64,000 nt of DNA from the NCBI RefSeq assembly GCF_017877135.1, contig NZ_JAGIPH010000009.1, positions 143,381 to 207,380 of the forward strand, written 5' to 3'. The notes under the pieces were generated by a model. That model had not been told where the DNA came from. It made no database searches and saw only the letters and a program-made list of their open reading frames with translations. Source of the DNA: Neorhizobium galegae (GTDB lineage: Bacteria > Pseudomonadota > Alphaproteobacteria > Rhizobiales > Rhizobiaceae). Position numbers and translations under genes: made by a program. Shown in pieces: positions 1-8,984 of this stretch (within the stretch, counting starts at the first letter, position 1; each line of letters starts with the position of its first letter).

Positions 1-1256
1 GTGACCCCGCGGCTCGTCAGGTCATCAATCAACACGCCGATATAGGAGTCCGTTCGGCTAAACGTGACAGCTTGTTCGCCGCCCGCCAACCGGGCAGCAT
101 TCAAGCCGGCGACCAGACCTTGCGCGCCTGCTTCCTCGTAGCCCGTCGTGCCGTTGATCTGGCCCGCTAGAAACAGACCACCCATCCGTTTCAGCTGCAG
201 ATCCACTCCCAATTCGCGCGGATCGACGTGATCATATTCGATGGCATAGCCCGGCTGGCGGATTTCGACCTGCTCAAGCCCGGGGATTGTGCGGATGAAC
301 GCTTCCTGAATATCGGCGGGCAGGGAGGTCGAAATGCCATTCGGATAGACTGTGTCGTCATCCAAGCCTTCCGGCTCCAGGAAAATCTGATGCCCGTCCC
401 GTTCCCCGAACCGAACGATCTTGTCCTCGATCGAGGGACAGTAGCGGGGACCAACGCCGGTAATCTGCCCGGAATACATGGCCGACTTTTTGATGTTGTC
501 GGCGATGATCTTGTGCGTTGCATCGATTGTTCGCGTCACACCACAGGCAATCTGCCGGTTGGTGATCGTCTGCGTCATGAAGGAAAAGGGAACCGGCTCC
601 TCATCCGCTTCCTGGCTGCCGATGGCACTCCAGTCGATGGTCGCGCCATTGAGACGCGCCGGCGTTCCGGTCTTCAGACGGCCGAGCGACAGACCGAGCG
701 CGCCAAGCGTGGCAGACAGCCCGGTGGACGGCGCTTCTCCCACGCGACCGGCAGGAATGGTTTGGTCGCCGATGTGGATCATGCCACGCAAAAACGTGCC
801 GGTCGTCAAGACGACGGCGTGGCAGGGCAGGCGGGTCCCGTCCTTCATCACGACGCCTGTGACACGCCCATCCGCATGCTCCAGATCGAAAGCATCACCT
901 TCGATGACAGTGAGATTGGTGTGCCCGAAAATTTCTCGCTGCATGGCTTCACGATAAAGCCTGCGATCCGCCTGGGTCCGGGGCCCACGGACAGCCGGAC
1001 CCTTCTTGCGATTGAGCAAGCGAAACTGGATACCGGCGGCATCCGCAACGCGGCCCATCAATCCATCCAGCGCATCTATCTCGCGAACGAGATGTCCTTT
1101 CCCCAGGCCACCGATCGCCGGATTGCAGGACATGACACCGATCGTGTCGCGGCGATGGGTCACCAGTGCGGTTTTCGCACCGAGGCGAGCTGCCGCCGAC
1201 GCCGCTTCGCATCCGGCATGTCCGCCGCCAATTACAATTACGTCAAAGCCGTTCAT
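1..1256 (-). CDS. mnmG: tRNA uridine-5-carboxymethylaminomethyl modification enzyme MnmG (GidA), 3' part missing
   Basis: MnmG is the FAD enzyme that, with MnmE, adds a carboxymethylaminomethyl group to U34 of certain tRNAs in the cytoplasm. About 418 N-terminal residues are present; the rest lies beyond the left edge. The FAD-binding GGGHAG is at residues 10-15. The family signature NRKKGPAVRGPRTQAD follows, and near the window edge comes GLFLAGQINGTTGYEEA, typical of the second conserved GidA region. I chose the ATG at 1256 because the protein then begins directly at the FAD strand, as in relatives. An ATG at 1295 overlapping the mnmE stop (ATGA) is possible and would add 13 residues, but it would place a parS-like site inside the gene. 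Usual length is about 620 residues. Confidence 0.95.
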   Translation of the reverse strand, partial: MNGFDVIVIGGGHAGCEAASAAARLGAKTALVTHRRDTIGVMSCNPAIGGLGKGHLVREIDALDGLMGRVADAAGIQFRLLNRKKGPAVRGPRTQADRRLYREAMQREIFGHTNLTVIEGDAFDLEHADGRVTGVVMKDGTRLPCHAVVLTTGTFLRGMIHIGDQTIPAGRVGEAPSTGLSATLGALGLSLGRLKTGTPARLNGATIDWSAIGSQEADEEPVPFSFMTQTITNRQIACGVTRTIDATHKIIADNIKKSAMYSGQITGVGPRYCPSIEDKIVRFGERDGHQIFLEPEGLDDDTVYPNGISTSLPADIQEAFIRTIPGLEQVEIRQPGYAIEYDHVDPRELGVDLQLKRMGGLFLAGQINGTTGYEEAGAQGLVAGLNAARLAGGEQAVTFSRTDSYIGVLIDDLTSRGV

Positions 1257-1278
1257 GTCCACGCCCGCTGTCCCGCAG

Positions 1279-1294
1279 TGTTTCACGTGAGTCA
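1279..1294. other. parS: parS-like site 1 (ParB-binding 16-mer)
   Basis: TGTTTCACGTGAGTCA matches the parS consensus TGTTTCACGTGAAACA at 14 of 16 positions. It sits at the mnmE-mnmG junction. ParB spreading from such sites drives chromosome segregation. The parAB genes commonly lie just downstream of mnmG-rsmG in alphaproteobacteria, which would be off the left edge. Binding is inferred. Confidence 0.6.
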
Positions 1295-2605
1295 TTTGCC
1301 AATGCAGAATTCGGAAAAAATCACATCCAAGAGATCTTCCACATCGACCCGACCGGTGATGCGACCTAGCTCTTCTGCTGCCAGTCTCAGGCTTTCCGCC
1401 CGAAGGTCGAGTTCCGCCCCTGATAACGCTTCTGCCATGAAATGGGAAGCGCGTTGAAGGTGGGCAAGATGGCGGAGCCTTCCGGCCCCGCTGGCGGAGA
1501 CGGCAGCCCAGTTATCGCGCACACGCGCCAGAATAGCCTGACGCAGGTCGTCGAGACCTTCCCCTGTTTTCGTCGAAATCAGGAGATCGAAAGATCTGTC
1601 GGCACTGGCGCCATTGTCTTTTTTTGTCCCAATATGAAGAATGGGGATGTCGCTTGCAAGATCGAGGGATTGTTGCGCCTGAGAATCGATTTCCGTGAGG
1701 TGGAGAACAAGATCAGCTTCGGCTATCGCTTGTCGTGCTCTTCGTACGCCCTCACGTTCGATCACGTCAGTGGTCTCCCGCAAACCCGCGGTGTCATAGA
1801 AGCGCACCAGAAAGCCATCCAGATCGAGATCGACATGCAGAATATCGCGCGTGGTTCCGGCAATATCGGTGACGATCGCCACGTCGCGCTTCGAGATCGC
1901 GTTGAGGAAGCTCGATTTCCCGGCATTGGGCGGTCCGGCGATCACGACTTTGAACCCGTCGCGCACAGCACCCGCCTTTTCGGTCGCCAAGATCTGGCTT
2001 GTGACCTGGCGTTGGATTGCCTCGACCTGCCGCCAGACCTGATCAGACACTGAGCCCGGAACATCGTCCTCATCAGCGAAATCAAGTTCTGCCTCGATGA
2101 GGGCACGGCAGCGGGTTAGCCCTTCCGCCCATTCCCCATACTGACGCGATAGGCCGCCTGCGCTCTGCTCGATGGCCAGTCGACGCTGCATTTCAGTTTC
2201 TGCCGAGATGAGGTCTCCCAACCCCTCCACTTCGACAAGATCCATCTTGCCATTGTTGAAGGCGCGCTGCGTGAACTCTCCCGCCTCCGCCGGGCGAAGT
2301 CCAAGCGCCAGAAGCTCGCTCTGCAGAGCCGCCACCACGGCAGGGCCGCCATGCAGCTGGAATTCCAGGCAATCTTCCCCGGTAAAGGACGCAGGTCCAG
2401 GAAAGCTCAGCACCAATCCCTTGTCGATCAGCTCACCGTTCCGGCGGCGAATCGATCGCAGAACCATGGCACGGCCTGCAGGGAAGGATGTCAAATCGCG
2501 CCCCGCGGTGAAGGCATCAGGACCACTTAAACGAACAACGGCGACACCGGATGGTGTCGCCCCGCTCGAAAGTGCAAAGATTGTGTCTGACTGGTTCAGG
2601 GACAT
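1292..2605 (-). CDS. mnmE: tRNA modification GTPase MnmE (TrmE)
   Basis: MnmE partners MnmG in wobble-uridine modification of tRNA, using GTP hydrolysis and a formyl-folate one-carbon unit. The product is 437 residues: an N-terminal folate-binding domain starting DTIFALSSG, a helical domain, and an inserted G domain with the G1 loop GPPNAGKSS near residue 225 and DTAGLRE as G3. It ends CIGK, carrying the conserved C-terminal cysteine (residue 434). I chose the ATG at 2605, preceded by GAGGG four to five bases upstream, rather than an upstream in-frame start that adds ten unconserved residues. It lies between rho and mnmG and is transcribed the same way. Confidence 0.97.
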   Translation of the reverse strand: MSLNQSDTIFALSSGATPSGVAVVRLSGPDAFTAGRDLTSFPAGRAMVLRSIRRRNGELIDKGLVLSFPGPASFTGEDCLEFQLHGGPAVVAALQSELLALGLRPAEAGEFTQRAFNNGKMDLVEVEGLGDLISAETEMQRRLAIEQSAGGLSRQYGEWAEGLTRCRALIEAELDFADEDDVPGSVSDQVWRQVEAIQRQVTSQILATEKAGAVRDGFKVVIAGPPNAGKSSFLNAISKRDVAIVTDIAGTTRDILHVDLDLDGFLVRFYDTAGLRETTDVIEREGVRRARQAIAEADLVLHLTEIDSQAQQSLDLASDIPILHIGTKKDNGASADRSFDLLISTKTGEGLDDLRQAILARVRDNWAAVSASGAGRLRHLAHLQRASHFMAEALSGAELDLRAESLRLAAEELGRITGRVDVEDLLDVIFSEFCIGK

Positions 2606-2636
2606 AAGCCCTCTTCTACCGCCGATTGCTTTCACA

Positions 2637-2657
2637 AGCCGGATATCGAATCCGGCT
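2637..2657 (-). terminator. Hairpin between rho and mnmE, possible rho terminator or processing site
   Basis: Arms AGCCGGAT and ATCCGGCT (8 bp, perfect) flank a 5-base loop just after the rho stop codon. No U-tract follows on the minus strand, so it may stabilise the rho mRNA 3' end or only partly terminate before mnmE. Confidence 0.4.
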
Positions 2658-2662
2658 ATCGA

Positions 2663-3928
<1,266 letters not shown>

Positions 3929-4068
3929 GAAGAGGGACCGCTTTGACTAATTTTGAGGGAATTGGCGTGTCTGTGAAATTCGCTACCGCAGGAAAACCGC
4001 GGACGACAGGAGAATGCACACGAGCCACGAAAGATGAGTGGCGGGAAAATAGCGGCTTCAACAGTGAG

Positions 4069-4087
4069 CCGCAAGGGGGGCTTGCGG
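4069..4087 (-). terminator. Hairpin downstream of hemJ
   Basis: CCGCAAG and CTTGCGG form a 7-bp perfect stem with a 5-base loop of G, 12 bases past the hemJ stop. No U-run follows, so it is at best a weak intrinsic terminator. The rest of 3929-4099 holds no gene I can support; it must contain the rho promoter and leader. Confidence 0.35.
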
Positions 4088-4099
4088 AATTCTTCGCGC

Positions 4100-4642
4100 T
4101 CAGAACGGTTTGACGATCACGAGAATGACAATCAGCATCATCAGCACGGTCGGGATTTCATTCATCAGACGCCAGTAACGCGCTGTCTTGCGCGGCCCGT
4201 CGACAGCAAACTGTCGAACGGCGCGGCTCTGATGGATATGGGTGAGCGTCAAGGCGATGACAAGCGCAATCTTGGCGTGAAGCCATCCGCCCTGAAATTG
4301 AAACACGTCCCAGGCGAGGTAGAGACCGAGCGTCCAGCTGATCATCATCGCCGGGTTCATGATAACCTTCAGCAGACGCTTCTCCATCACCTTGAAGGTT
4401 TCCGACTGCTGCGAACCCGGTTCAGCATCGGTGTGATAGATGAAAAGCCGCGGCATATAAAACAGACCGGCCATCCAGGCGATGACCGCAATCACGTGAA
4501 ATGCCTTCACCCAGAGGTAAAGGTTCTCCGGCTGCAGGGTGACGAGCCCTCCCACAATTCCGGCAAAGACGATGAGCGCGATGGCGGCCCGCAACGCTGC
4601 CCGGTGTCCAGGCCGCGCGTCCACCTGTTTCTCAGGCGCCAT
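4100..4642 (-). CDS. hemJ: Protoporphyrinogen IX oxidase HemJ
   Basis: HemJ is the membrane protoporphyrinogen oxidase used by most alphaproteobacteria for the penultimate step of heme synthesis. The product is 180 residues with four to five hydrophobic segments. The conserved WVKAFHVIAVIAW (His49) and a later HIHQSR region carry likely heme-ligand histidines, and the chain ends in a hydrophobic segment plus VKPF. I chose the ATG at 4642, which overlaps the end of hemE by 11 bases. This implies coupling in a hemE-hemJ operon running away from the origin. Confidence 0.93.
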   Translation of the reverse strand: MAPEKQVDARPGHRAALRAAIALIVFAGIVGGLVTLQPENLYLWVKAFHVIAVIAWMAGLFYMPRLFIYHTDAEPGSQQSETFKVMEKRLLKVIMNPAMMISWTLGLYLAWDVFQFQGGWLHAKIALVIALTLTHIHQSRAVRQFAVDGPRKTARYWRLMNEIPTVLMMLIVILVIVKPF

Positions 4643-5672
4643 GCGCACCCCCCCGCACACGGTTGACGAGCTGCGTCACGTGATCGGGGTTCGCCTCCGG
4701 CGTAATGCCGTGCCCGAGATTGAACACCAGTGGTCCCTGACCGAGAACCTGAAGGATTGCGTCTATCCCGTCATCAAGTGCGAGGCCGCCTGCAACAACC
4801 CTCATGGGATCGAGATTGCCCTGGACAGGCCCATCCTTCTGCAGGTCGGCGGCAAAGCTCAGCGGCACCGACCAGTCGAGCCCGATCATGTCTGCCCCCG
4901 TCTTCTGGCGGTAGTGGCGCAGGTTCATGCCGGCGCCCTTGGCAAAAGCAATGATCTTTGCCTGCGGCCGGCGTTCCTTGACGCTGCGAATGATCCGCGA
5001 CACCGGCTTGATGGCATATTCCTCGAACTCCGTTTCCCCGAGCACGCCCGCCCAGGAATCGAAGATCTGAACGGCATCGGCACCCGCATCGATCTGGGCG
5101 ACGAGATAATCGGCAGACAGATCGGCAAGCACCGCCAGCAGATGCGCAAAGGCCTTTGGATGGCGATAGCCGAAGAGGCGGGCCGGAGCCTGATCGGACG
5201 TGCCGTGGCCGGCAATCATATAGGTGGCAACCGTCCAGGGCGCACCGCAAAAGCCAAGCAGCGTGGTTTCATCCGGCAGGCGCGCGCGGATCTGCTCGAC
5301 AGCCTGCATCACGGGCTTGAGGTGCGGAAGAACCTTTTCCGGAGAAAGCGAAAAAATTCCTTCCTCGTCGATCGGCTCCATCCTGGGGCCCGAGCCTTCA
5401 ATGAAGTGAACGTTCCGGTCCAGTCCATCAGGGATCACGAGAATATCGGAGAACAGGATGGCCGCATCAAATCCGTAGCGCCGGATCGGCTGGAGCGTGA
5501 CTTCGGTTGCCAGATCCGGAGAATAACAGAGCTGCAGGAAGCTCCCGGCCTGTTTCCGGGTTTCGCGATATTCCGGCAGGTATCGACCTGCCTGTCTCAT
5601 CAGCCAGATCGGTGGGGGCGTGACGGTCGATCCTTGCAGGACCTCCAGAACCTTTCGGCGTGGTGAAGGCAA
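4632..5672 (-). CDS. hemE: Uroporphyrinogen III decarboxylase
   Basis: HemE removes four carboxyl groups from uroporphyrinogen III to give coproporphyrinogen III in heme biosynthesis. The product is 346 residues, the usual size. The signature RQAGRYLPEYR is at 26-36, and FSDILVIPDGLD carries the substrate-coordinating aspartate. The start is a TTG at 5672, supported by AGGGAG eight bases upstream and by the absence of a nearer ATG. hemE is the classic left neighbour of the chromosomal origin in Caulobacter, Rickettsia and rhizobia. Its promoter must lie within or beside the origin region. Confidence 0.97.
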   Translation of the reverse strand: MPSPRRKVLEVLQGSTVTPPPIWLMRQAGRYLPEYRETRKQAGSFLQLCYSPDLATEVTLQPIRRYGFDAAILFSDILVIPDGLDRNVHFIEGSGPRMEPIDEEGIFSLSPEKVLPHLKPVMQAVEQIRARLPDETTLLGFCGAPWTVATYMIAGHGTSDQAPARLFGYRHPKAFAHLLAVLADLSADYLVAQIDAGADAVQIFDSWAGVLGETEFEEYAIKPVSRIIRSVKERRPQAKIIAFAKGAGMNLRHYRQKTGADMIGLDWSVPLSFAADLQKDGPVQGNLDPMRVVAGGLALDDGIDAILQVLGQGPLVFNLGHGITPEANPDHVTQLVNRVRGGAHGA

Positions 5673-5702
5673 ACCGTGTTCTCCCTAAAACAAAGAAAAT
5701 GA

Positions 5703-5732
5703 GAATCCTGGATTCTTCTGATTCTTAGAGTC
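5703..5732. promoter_or_regulatory. Cluster of four GANTC (CcrM) methylation sites
   Basis: GANTC sites occur at 5703-5707 (GAATC), 5711-5715 (GATTC), 5720-5724 (GATTC) and 5728-5732 (GAGTC). Two more are at 5843-5847 and 5856-5860. Chance expectation is one per 256 bases. CcrM methylation of adenine in GANTC reports replication state in alphaproteobacteria. A role at this origin or in hemE transcription is inferred. Confidence 0.75.
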
Positions 5733-5984
5733 GGTGACTATCAAGGATCATTTATTTTGCACAGTCGGCACGCGATCGGTGCGACAATGACACCCAGGCT
5801 GGAAAGAGATATAGGCATAGATCGCCGGATGTGGACAGTGGCGATTCACGCTCTGGAATCAATTCGTTGCGACGCCGCCGAATTGAAGCATGCCTGTGGA
5901 CAGTCTGTGAGAAAGGAGATGCGTCTTGGCAGTTATCCCCAGTTCCCACATAGCTTGGACAGTCCGCCGCACAGAACCCTTCGT

Positions 5985-5993
5985 TGTGGATAA
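5985..5993 (-). other. Perfect DnaA box
   Basis: TGTGGATAA is the complement of the consensus TTATCCACA. It is the strongest of about six DnaA-box-like sequences in the hemE-ppsR gap, 85 bases before the ppsR start. Confidence 0.8.
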
Positions 5994-6077
5994 AGTGACA
6001 CTTGTTCCGCCCGCTCCAGGCGGCTGCTCCAGGCATCGTGGTTTATCCCAGGTTATGAACAGAGGGTGAAGTTTACC

Positions 6078-6899
6078 GTGGAGAACCGCAAAAGCTTCTT
6101 TCATCTGCACCTCATTTCTGACTCAACGGGAGAGACCCTCATTTCGGCAGGGCGTGCAGCGTCCGCCCAATTCCAGGGGTCGCTCGCCATCGAGCATGTC
6201 TATCCGCTGATCCGAAACCGCCGCCAATTGTCGCCGGTGCTGGAAGCGATTGACGGAAAACCCGGCATTGTTCTCTATACGATCGTCGACCAGGATCTGG
6301 CTGACCATGTTGCTCAACGCTGCCGTGACCTCGGCGTTCCATCGGTAAATGTGCTGGAACCGGTGCTTGCGACGTTCCAGACCTATCTGGGTGCCATGTC
6401 GCGCCGTCGGGTCGGTGCGCAGCATGCGCTCAACGCCGACTATTTCAAACGGATCGATGCGCTGAACTTTGCCATGGACCATGATGATGGACAGATGGCG
6501 GAGAATTACGACGAGGCGGATGTGGTGATCATCGGCATCAGCCGGACATCCAAGACGCCGACATCGATCTATCTCGCCAATCGCGGCATCAAATGCGCCA
6601 ATATCCCGATCGTGCCAGGCGTGCCGCTTCCGGAAAGCCTGCTGAAGTCCAGCCGCCCGCTGATCGTCGGACTGGTGGCGACGACGGACCGTATTTCTCA
6701 GGTCCGAGAGAATCGCGAGCTTGGTGCCGTCACCGGTTTTGACCGCGGCCATTATACGGACCGGGCAAACATCCATGAGGAGCTGAAGTATGCGCGCAGC
6801 CTCTGTGCCCGCCATCAATGGCCGGTCATCGACGTGACACGGCGTTCCATCGAAGAAACGGCCGCTGCCATCGTTGCCCTGCGTCCGAAGCTGCGGTAA
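6078..6899 (+). CDS. ppsR: Pyruvate, phosphate dikinase regulatory protein (DUF299 bifunctional kinase/pyrophosphorylase)
   Basis: The DUF299 family both inactivates (ADP-dependent phosphorylation) and reactivates (Pi-dependent, releasing PPi) pyruvate, phosphate dikinase or PEP synthase, controlling the pyruvate-PEP step. The product is 273 residues, starting with FHLHLISDSTGET and carrying the P-loop-like GISRTSKTPT at 153-162. I chose the GTG at 6078, 11 bases after GAGGG, rather than the GTG at 6066 that overlaps that same GAGGG. It is the first gene right of the origin, corresponding to RP001 in the origin literature. Which of the two dikinase-type targets it acts on cannot be told here. 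Confidence 0.92.
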   Translation: MENRKSFFHLHLISDSTGETLISAGRAASAQFQGSLAIEHVYPLIRNRRQLSPVLEAIDGKPGIVLYTIVDQDLADHVAQRCRDLGVPSVNVLEPVLATFQTYLGAMSRRRVGAQHALNADYFKRIDALNFAMDHDDGQMAENYDEADVVIIGISRTSKTPTSIYLANRGIKCANIPIVPGVPLPESLLKSSRPLIVGLVATTDRISQVRENRELGAVTGFDRGHYTDRANIHEELKYARSLCARHQWPVIDVTRRSIEETAAAIVALRPKLR

Positions 6900-6910
6900 T
6901 CCGCACTCTG

Positions 6911-7534
6911 ATGTTCAAAGCCCGGAATGAACCCGTGACCCCACCGCTTGTTCTTGCGTCCTCCAGCCCGTTTCGCCGCATGCTGATGAAAAACGCCGGT
7001 CTGGTCTTTGGCGCTCAGGCGGCAGATATCGATGAACGTGCAATTGAAGCAGGTCTTCACGAGGCGGGAGCGGGCCCCGAGCAGGTGGCCCAGGTCCTCG
7101 CCCGGGAAAAGGCGCTTGCCGTGAGTCGCCATTGGCCCGGTGCCTTTGTTATCGGGTCGGACCAGACGATGTCGCTCGGCGACCGGCTCTATCACAAGCC
7201 GGTACATCTTGCCGAAGCTCGTGAATCGCTTCTGTCGCTCTCGGGAAAGACCCATCAGTTGAACAGCGGGTTCGCGATCGTTCGAGATGGCGTGTCGCTG
7301 TTTGAAGATGTGGTCATGGCAAGACTGACAGCCCGGCCGTTCGGCGACAGCTTTATAGACGGCTACCTTTCCCGCATCGGCGACAAGGCTTTGACCAGCG
7401 TCGGCGCCTATCAGCTGGAAGGGGAGGGCATTCAGCTATTTTCGCATATCGATGGCGATTACTTTACCATTCTGGGGCTTCCCATGCTGCCCCTCCTGCA
7501 AGCATTGCGTGACCTTGGAGTGATTAATGGCTGA
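6911..7534 (+). CDS. maf: Maf family nucleotide pyrophosphatase
   Basis: Maf proteins hydrolyse non-canonical or modified nucleoside triphosphates and have been tied to division arrest. The product is 207 residues. LASSSPFRR at 15-23 is the N-terminal signature, and the catalytic aspartate lies in IGSDQTM near residue 82. An ATG at 6911 is used. An open frame continues further upstream into ppsR but has no family similarity there. The last codons overlap aroE by eight bases, and a parS-like site starts in the stop codon. Confidence 0.92.
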   Translation: MFKARNEPVTPPLVLASSSPFRRMLMKNAGLVFGAQAADIDERAIEAGLHEAGAGPEQVAQVLAREKALAVSRHWPGAFVIGSDQTMSLGDRLYHKPVHLAEARESLLSLSGKTHQLNSGFAIVRDGVSLFEDVVMARLTARPFGDSFIDGYLSRIGDKALTSVGAYQLEGEGIQLFSHIDGDYFTILGLPMLPLLQALRDLGVING

Positions 7535-8378
7535 TTCACGTGAAACGTTAGCCGCCTTCGTCGTCGGCAGCCCCATCCGCCATTCACGCTCGCCGCTCAT
7601 CCATGGCCACTGGTTGCGCCAATTCGAGCTGGAGGGAAGCTACAGGGCGCTCGAGGTTCTGCCGACGGATTTTGAGCCTTTCATCGCATCCCTCAAAGCC
7701 GATCGCCGCTACCGCGGCGGCAATGTCACCATTCCCCATAAGGAGCGTGCCTTCGAACTGGCGGACCAGCCGGATGCGCTTGCCGAGGAACTGGGCGCAG
7801 CCAACACGCTCTGGCTCGAAGATGGCCTGCTGAAGGCAACCAATACCGATGGCTATGGTTTTACGGCCAATCTCGACCAGTACCATCCCGGTTGGGACAA
7901 GGCGCATTGCGCTGTCATTCTGGGGGCAGGGGGCGCAAGCCGGGCGGTCATCCAGGCAGTGCGTGATCGTGGTATCGGCGAGATTCACGTGGTCAACCGC
8001 ACCCAGTCGCGGGCCAAGGCGCTGGCTGACCGGTTTGGCGAGCGCGTCCATGCCCATCCCATGGAAGCGCTTGCCGAGGTCATGGCGGACGCCCGGCTTT
8101 TTATCAATACCACGTCGCTTGGCATGGATGGCGAGGCAGCGCCAGAAATCGATTTTTCGCCGATGCGCTTCGATGCGGTCGTGACCGACATCGTTTACGT
8201 GCCGCTCGAAACGCCAATACTCGCCATGGCAAAGGCACAAGGTTTTGCAACAGTGGATGGTCTCGGCATGCTTCTCCACCAGGCGGTTCCCGGTTTTGAA
8301 AAATGGTTCGGCCGGCGCCCGGTGGTGGATGACGCCTTGCGCGCCCTTGTGGTCAGAGACATGGAGGCCCATGGATGA
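7527..8378 (+). CDS. aroE: Shikimate dehydrogenase
   Basis: AroE reduces 3-dehydroshikimate to shikimate with NADPH in the aromatic amino acid pathway. The product is 283 residues. GSPIRHSRSP (14-23) binds shikimate, NVTIPHKE holds the catalytic lysine near 72, and GAGGASRA near 133 is the NADP loop. ATNTDGYGF carries the catalytic-site aspartate. The start ATG at 7527 overlaps the maf stop, and the end overlaps coaE by four bases (ATGA). It is part of the origin-proximal ppsR-maf-aroE-coaE-dnaQ operon. Confidence 0.97.
   Translation: MADSRETLAAFVVGSPIRHSRSPLIHGHWLRQFELEGSYRALEVLPTDFEPFIASLKADRRYRGGNVTIPHKERAFELADQPDALAEELGAANTLWLEDGLLKATNTDGYGFTANLDQYHPGWDKAHCAVILGAGGASRAVIQAVRDRGIGEIHVVNRTQSRAKALADRFGERVHAHPMEALAEVMADARLFINTTSLGMDGEAAPEIDFSPMRFDAVVTDIVYVPLETPILAMAKAQGFATVDGLGMLLHQAVPGFEKWFGRRPVVDDALRALVVRDMEAHG
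7532..7547. other. parS: parS-like site 2
   Basis: TGATTCACGTGAAACG matches parS at 14 of 16 positions. It lies in the maf-aroE overlap, 1.5 kb right of the origin. A segregation site inside coding sequence is common for parS. Confidence 0.65.
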
Positions 8379-8971
8379 TCAGGATCGGCCTCACCGGATC
8401 GATCGGCATGGGAAAGTCGACCACGGCAGCTCTGTTTGCCGCCGAAGGCATTCCGGTCAACGATGCCGATCAGGTGGTGCATGATCTGTATCGGGGCGAG
8501 GCCGTCACACCCATCGAGGCAGCCTTTCCAGGTGTAACGAGAGACGGTGCCATCGACCGCGCTGCCCTGTCGCGGGTGCTTGCCGCAGAGCCGCATCGGT
8601 TCAAGGAACTGGAAGCCATCGTGCATCCGCTGGTTCGGGCACGGGAGGCCGCCTTCCTGGAGAAGCATCGCGCCAGCGGCCGTGACCTGGTGGTTCTCGA
8701 TATTCCGCTTCTGTTTGAAAGCGGCGCGGCCGACCGAGTGGATGTGATCGTGGTCGTCTCGTGCGATCCACAGATCCAGAGGCAAAGGGTGCTTGCACGA
8801 CCGGGGATGAGTGAGGAAAAGTTCAACCTCATCCTGTCGCGGCAATTGCCCGATGCGGACAAGCGGGCAAGAGCAGACTTCATCATCGATACCGGCCACG
8901 GCATCGAAATGGCGACAGGCCGGGTGCGCGAGATCATCGCCGCGGTGCGGGCTGGCATTGAAACGGGATAA
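8375..8971 (+). CDS. coaE: Dephospho-CoA kinase
   Basis: CoaE phosphorylates the 3'-hydroxyl of dephospho-CoA, the last step of coenzyme A synthesis. The product is 198 residues. The Walker A GLTGSIGMGKST is at 5-16, DADQVVHDL holds the conserved aspartate, and LDIPLLFE and the arginine-rich RQRVLARPGM lid follow. The ATG start overlaps the aroE stop by four bases. A separate pantothenate kinase (coaA) lies at 45221-46216 on the other strand. Confidence 0.96.
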   Translation: MIRIGLTGSIGMGKSTTAALFAAEGIPVNDADQVVHDLYRGEAVTPIEAAFPGVTRDGAIDRAALSRVLAAEPHRFKELEAIVHPLVRAREAAFLEKHRASGRDLVVLDIPLLFESGAADRVDVIVVVSCDPQIQRQRVLARPGMSEEKFNLILSRQLPDADKRARADFIIDTGHGIEMATGRVREIIAAVRAGIETG

Positions 8972-8984
8972 TGGAGCGGAAAAG

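Larger units (their letters stand above)
5673..6077. other. oriC: Probable chromosomal replication origin (oriC)
   Basis: This 405-base gap between divergent hemE and ppsR (DUF299) has the position of the Caulobacter and Rickettsia origins. It contains a perfect DnaA box TGTGGATAA at 5985-5993, an 8-of-9 box TTATCCCCA at 5933-5941, a 7-of-9 box TTATGAACA at 6053-6061, two identical degenerate copies TGTGGACAG at 5830-5838 and 5895-5903, and a degenerate TTATCCCAG at 6043-6051. An AT-rich stretch at about 5684-5760 could be the unwinding element. Six GANTC sites are present. I see no gene here: two short possible reading frames have no family features. Confidence 0.85.

Noticed and set aside
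1257..1295. MnmG start at 1295 overlapping the mnmE stop
   Set aside because: The 13 added residues are not typical of the family and would run through a parS-like site. Kept only as an alternative.
4491..4506. CACGTG within hemJ (also near 4677, 7985, 26714 and 52050) as further parS sites
   Set aside because: Beyond the CACGTG core they match the 16-base consensus at about 10 positions or fewer.
5757..5993. Small open frames on both strands inside the hemE-ppsR gap
   Set aside because: No ribosome site or family similarity; they cross the DnaA boxes and look incidental.
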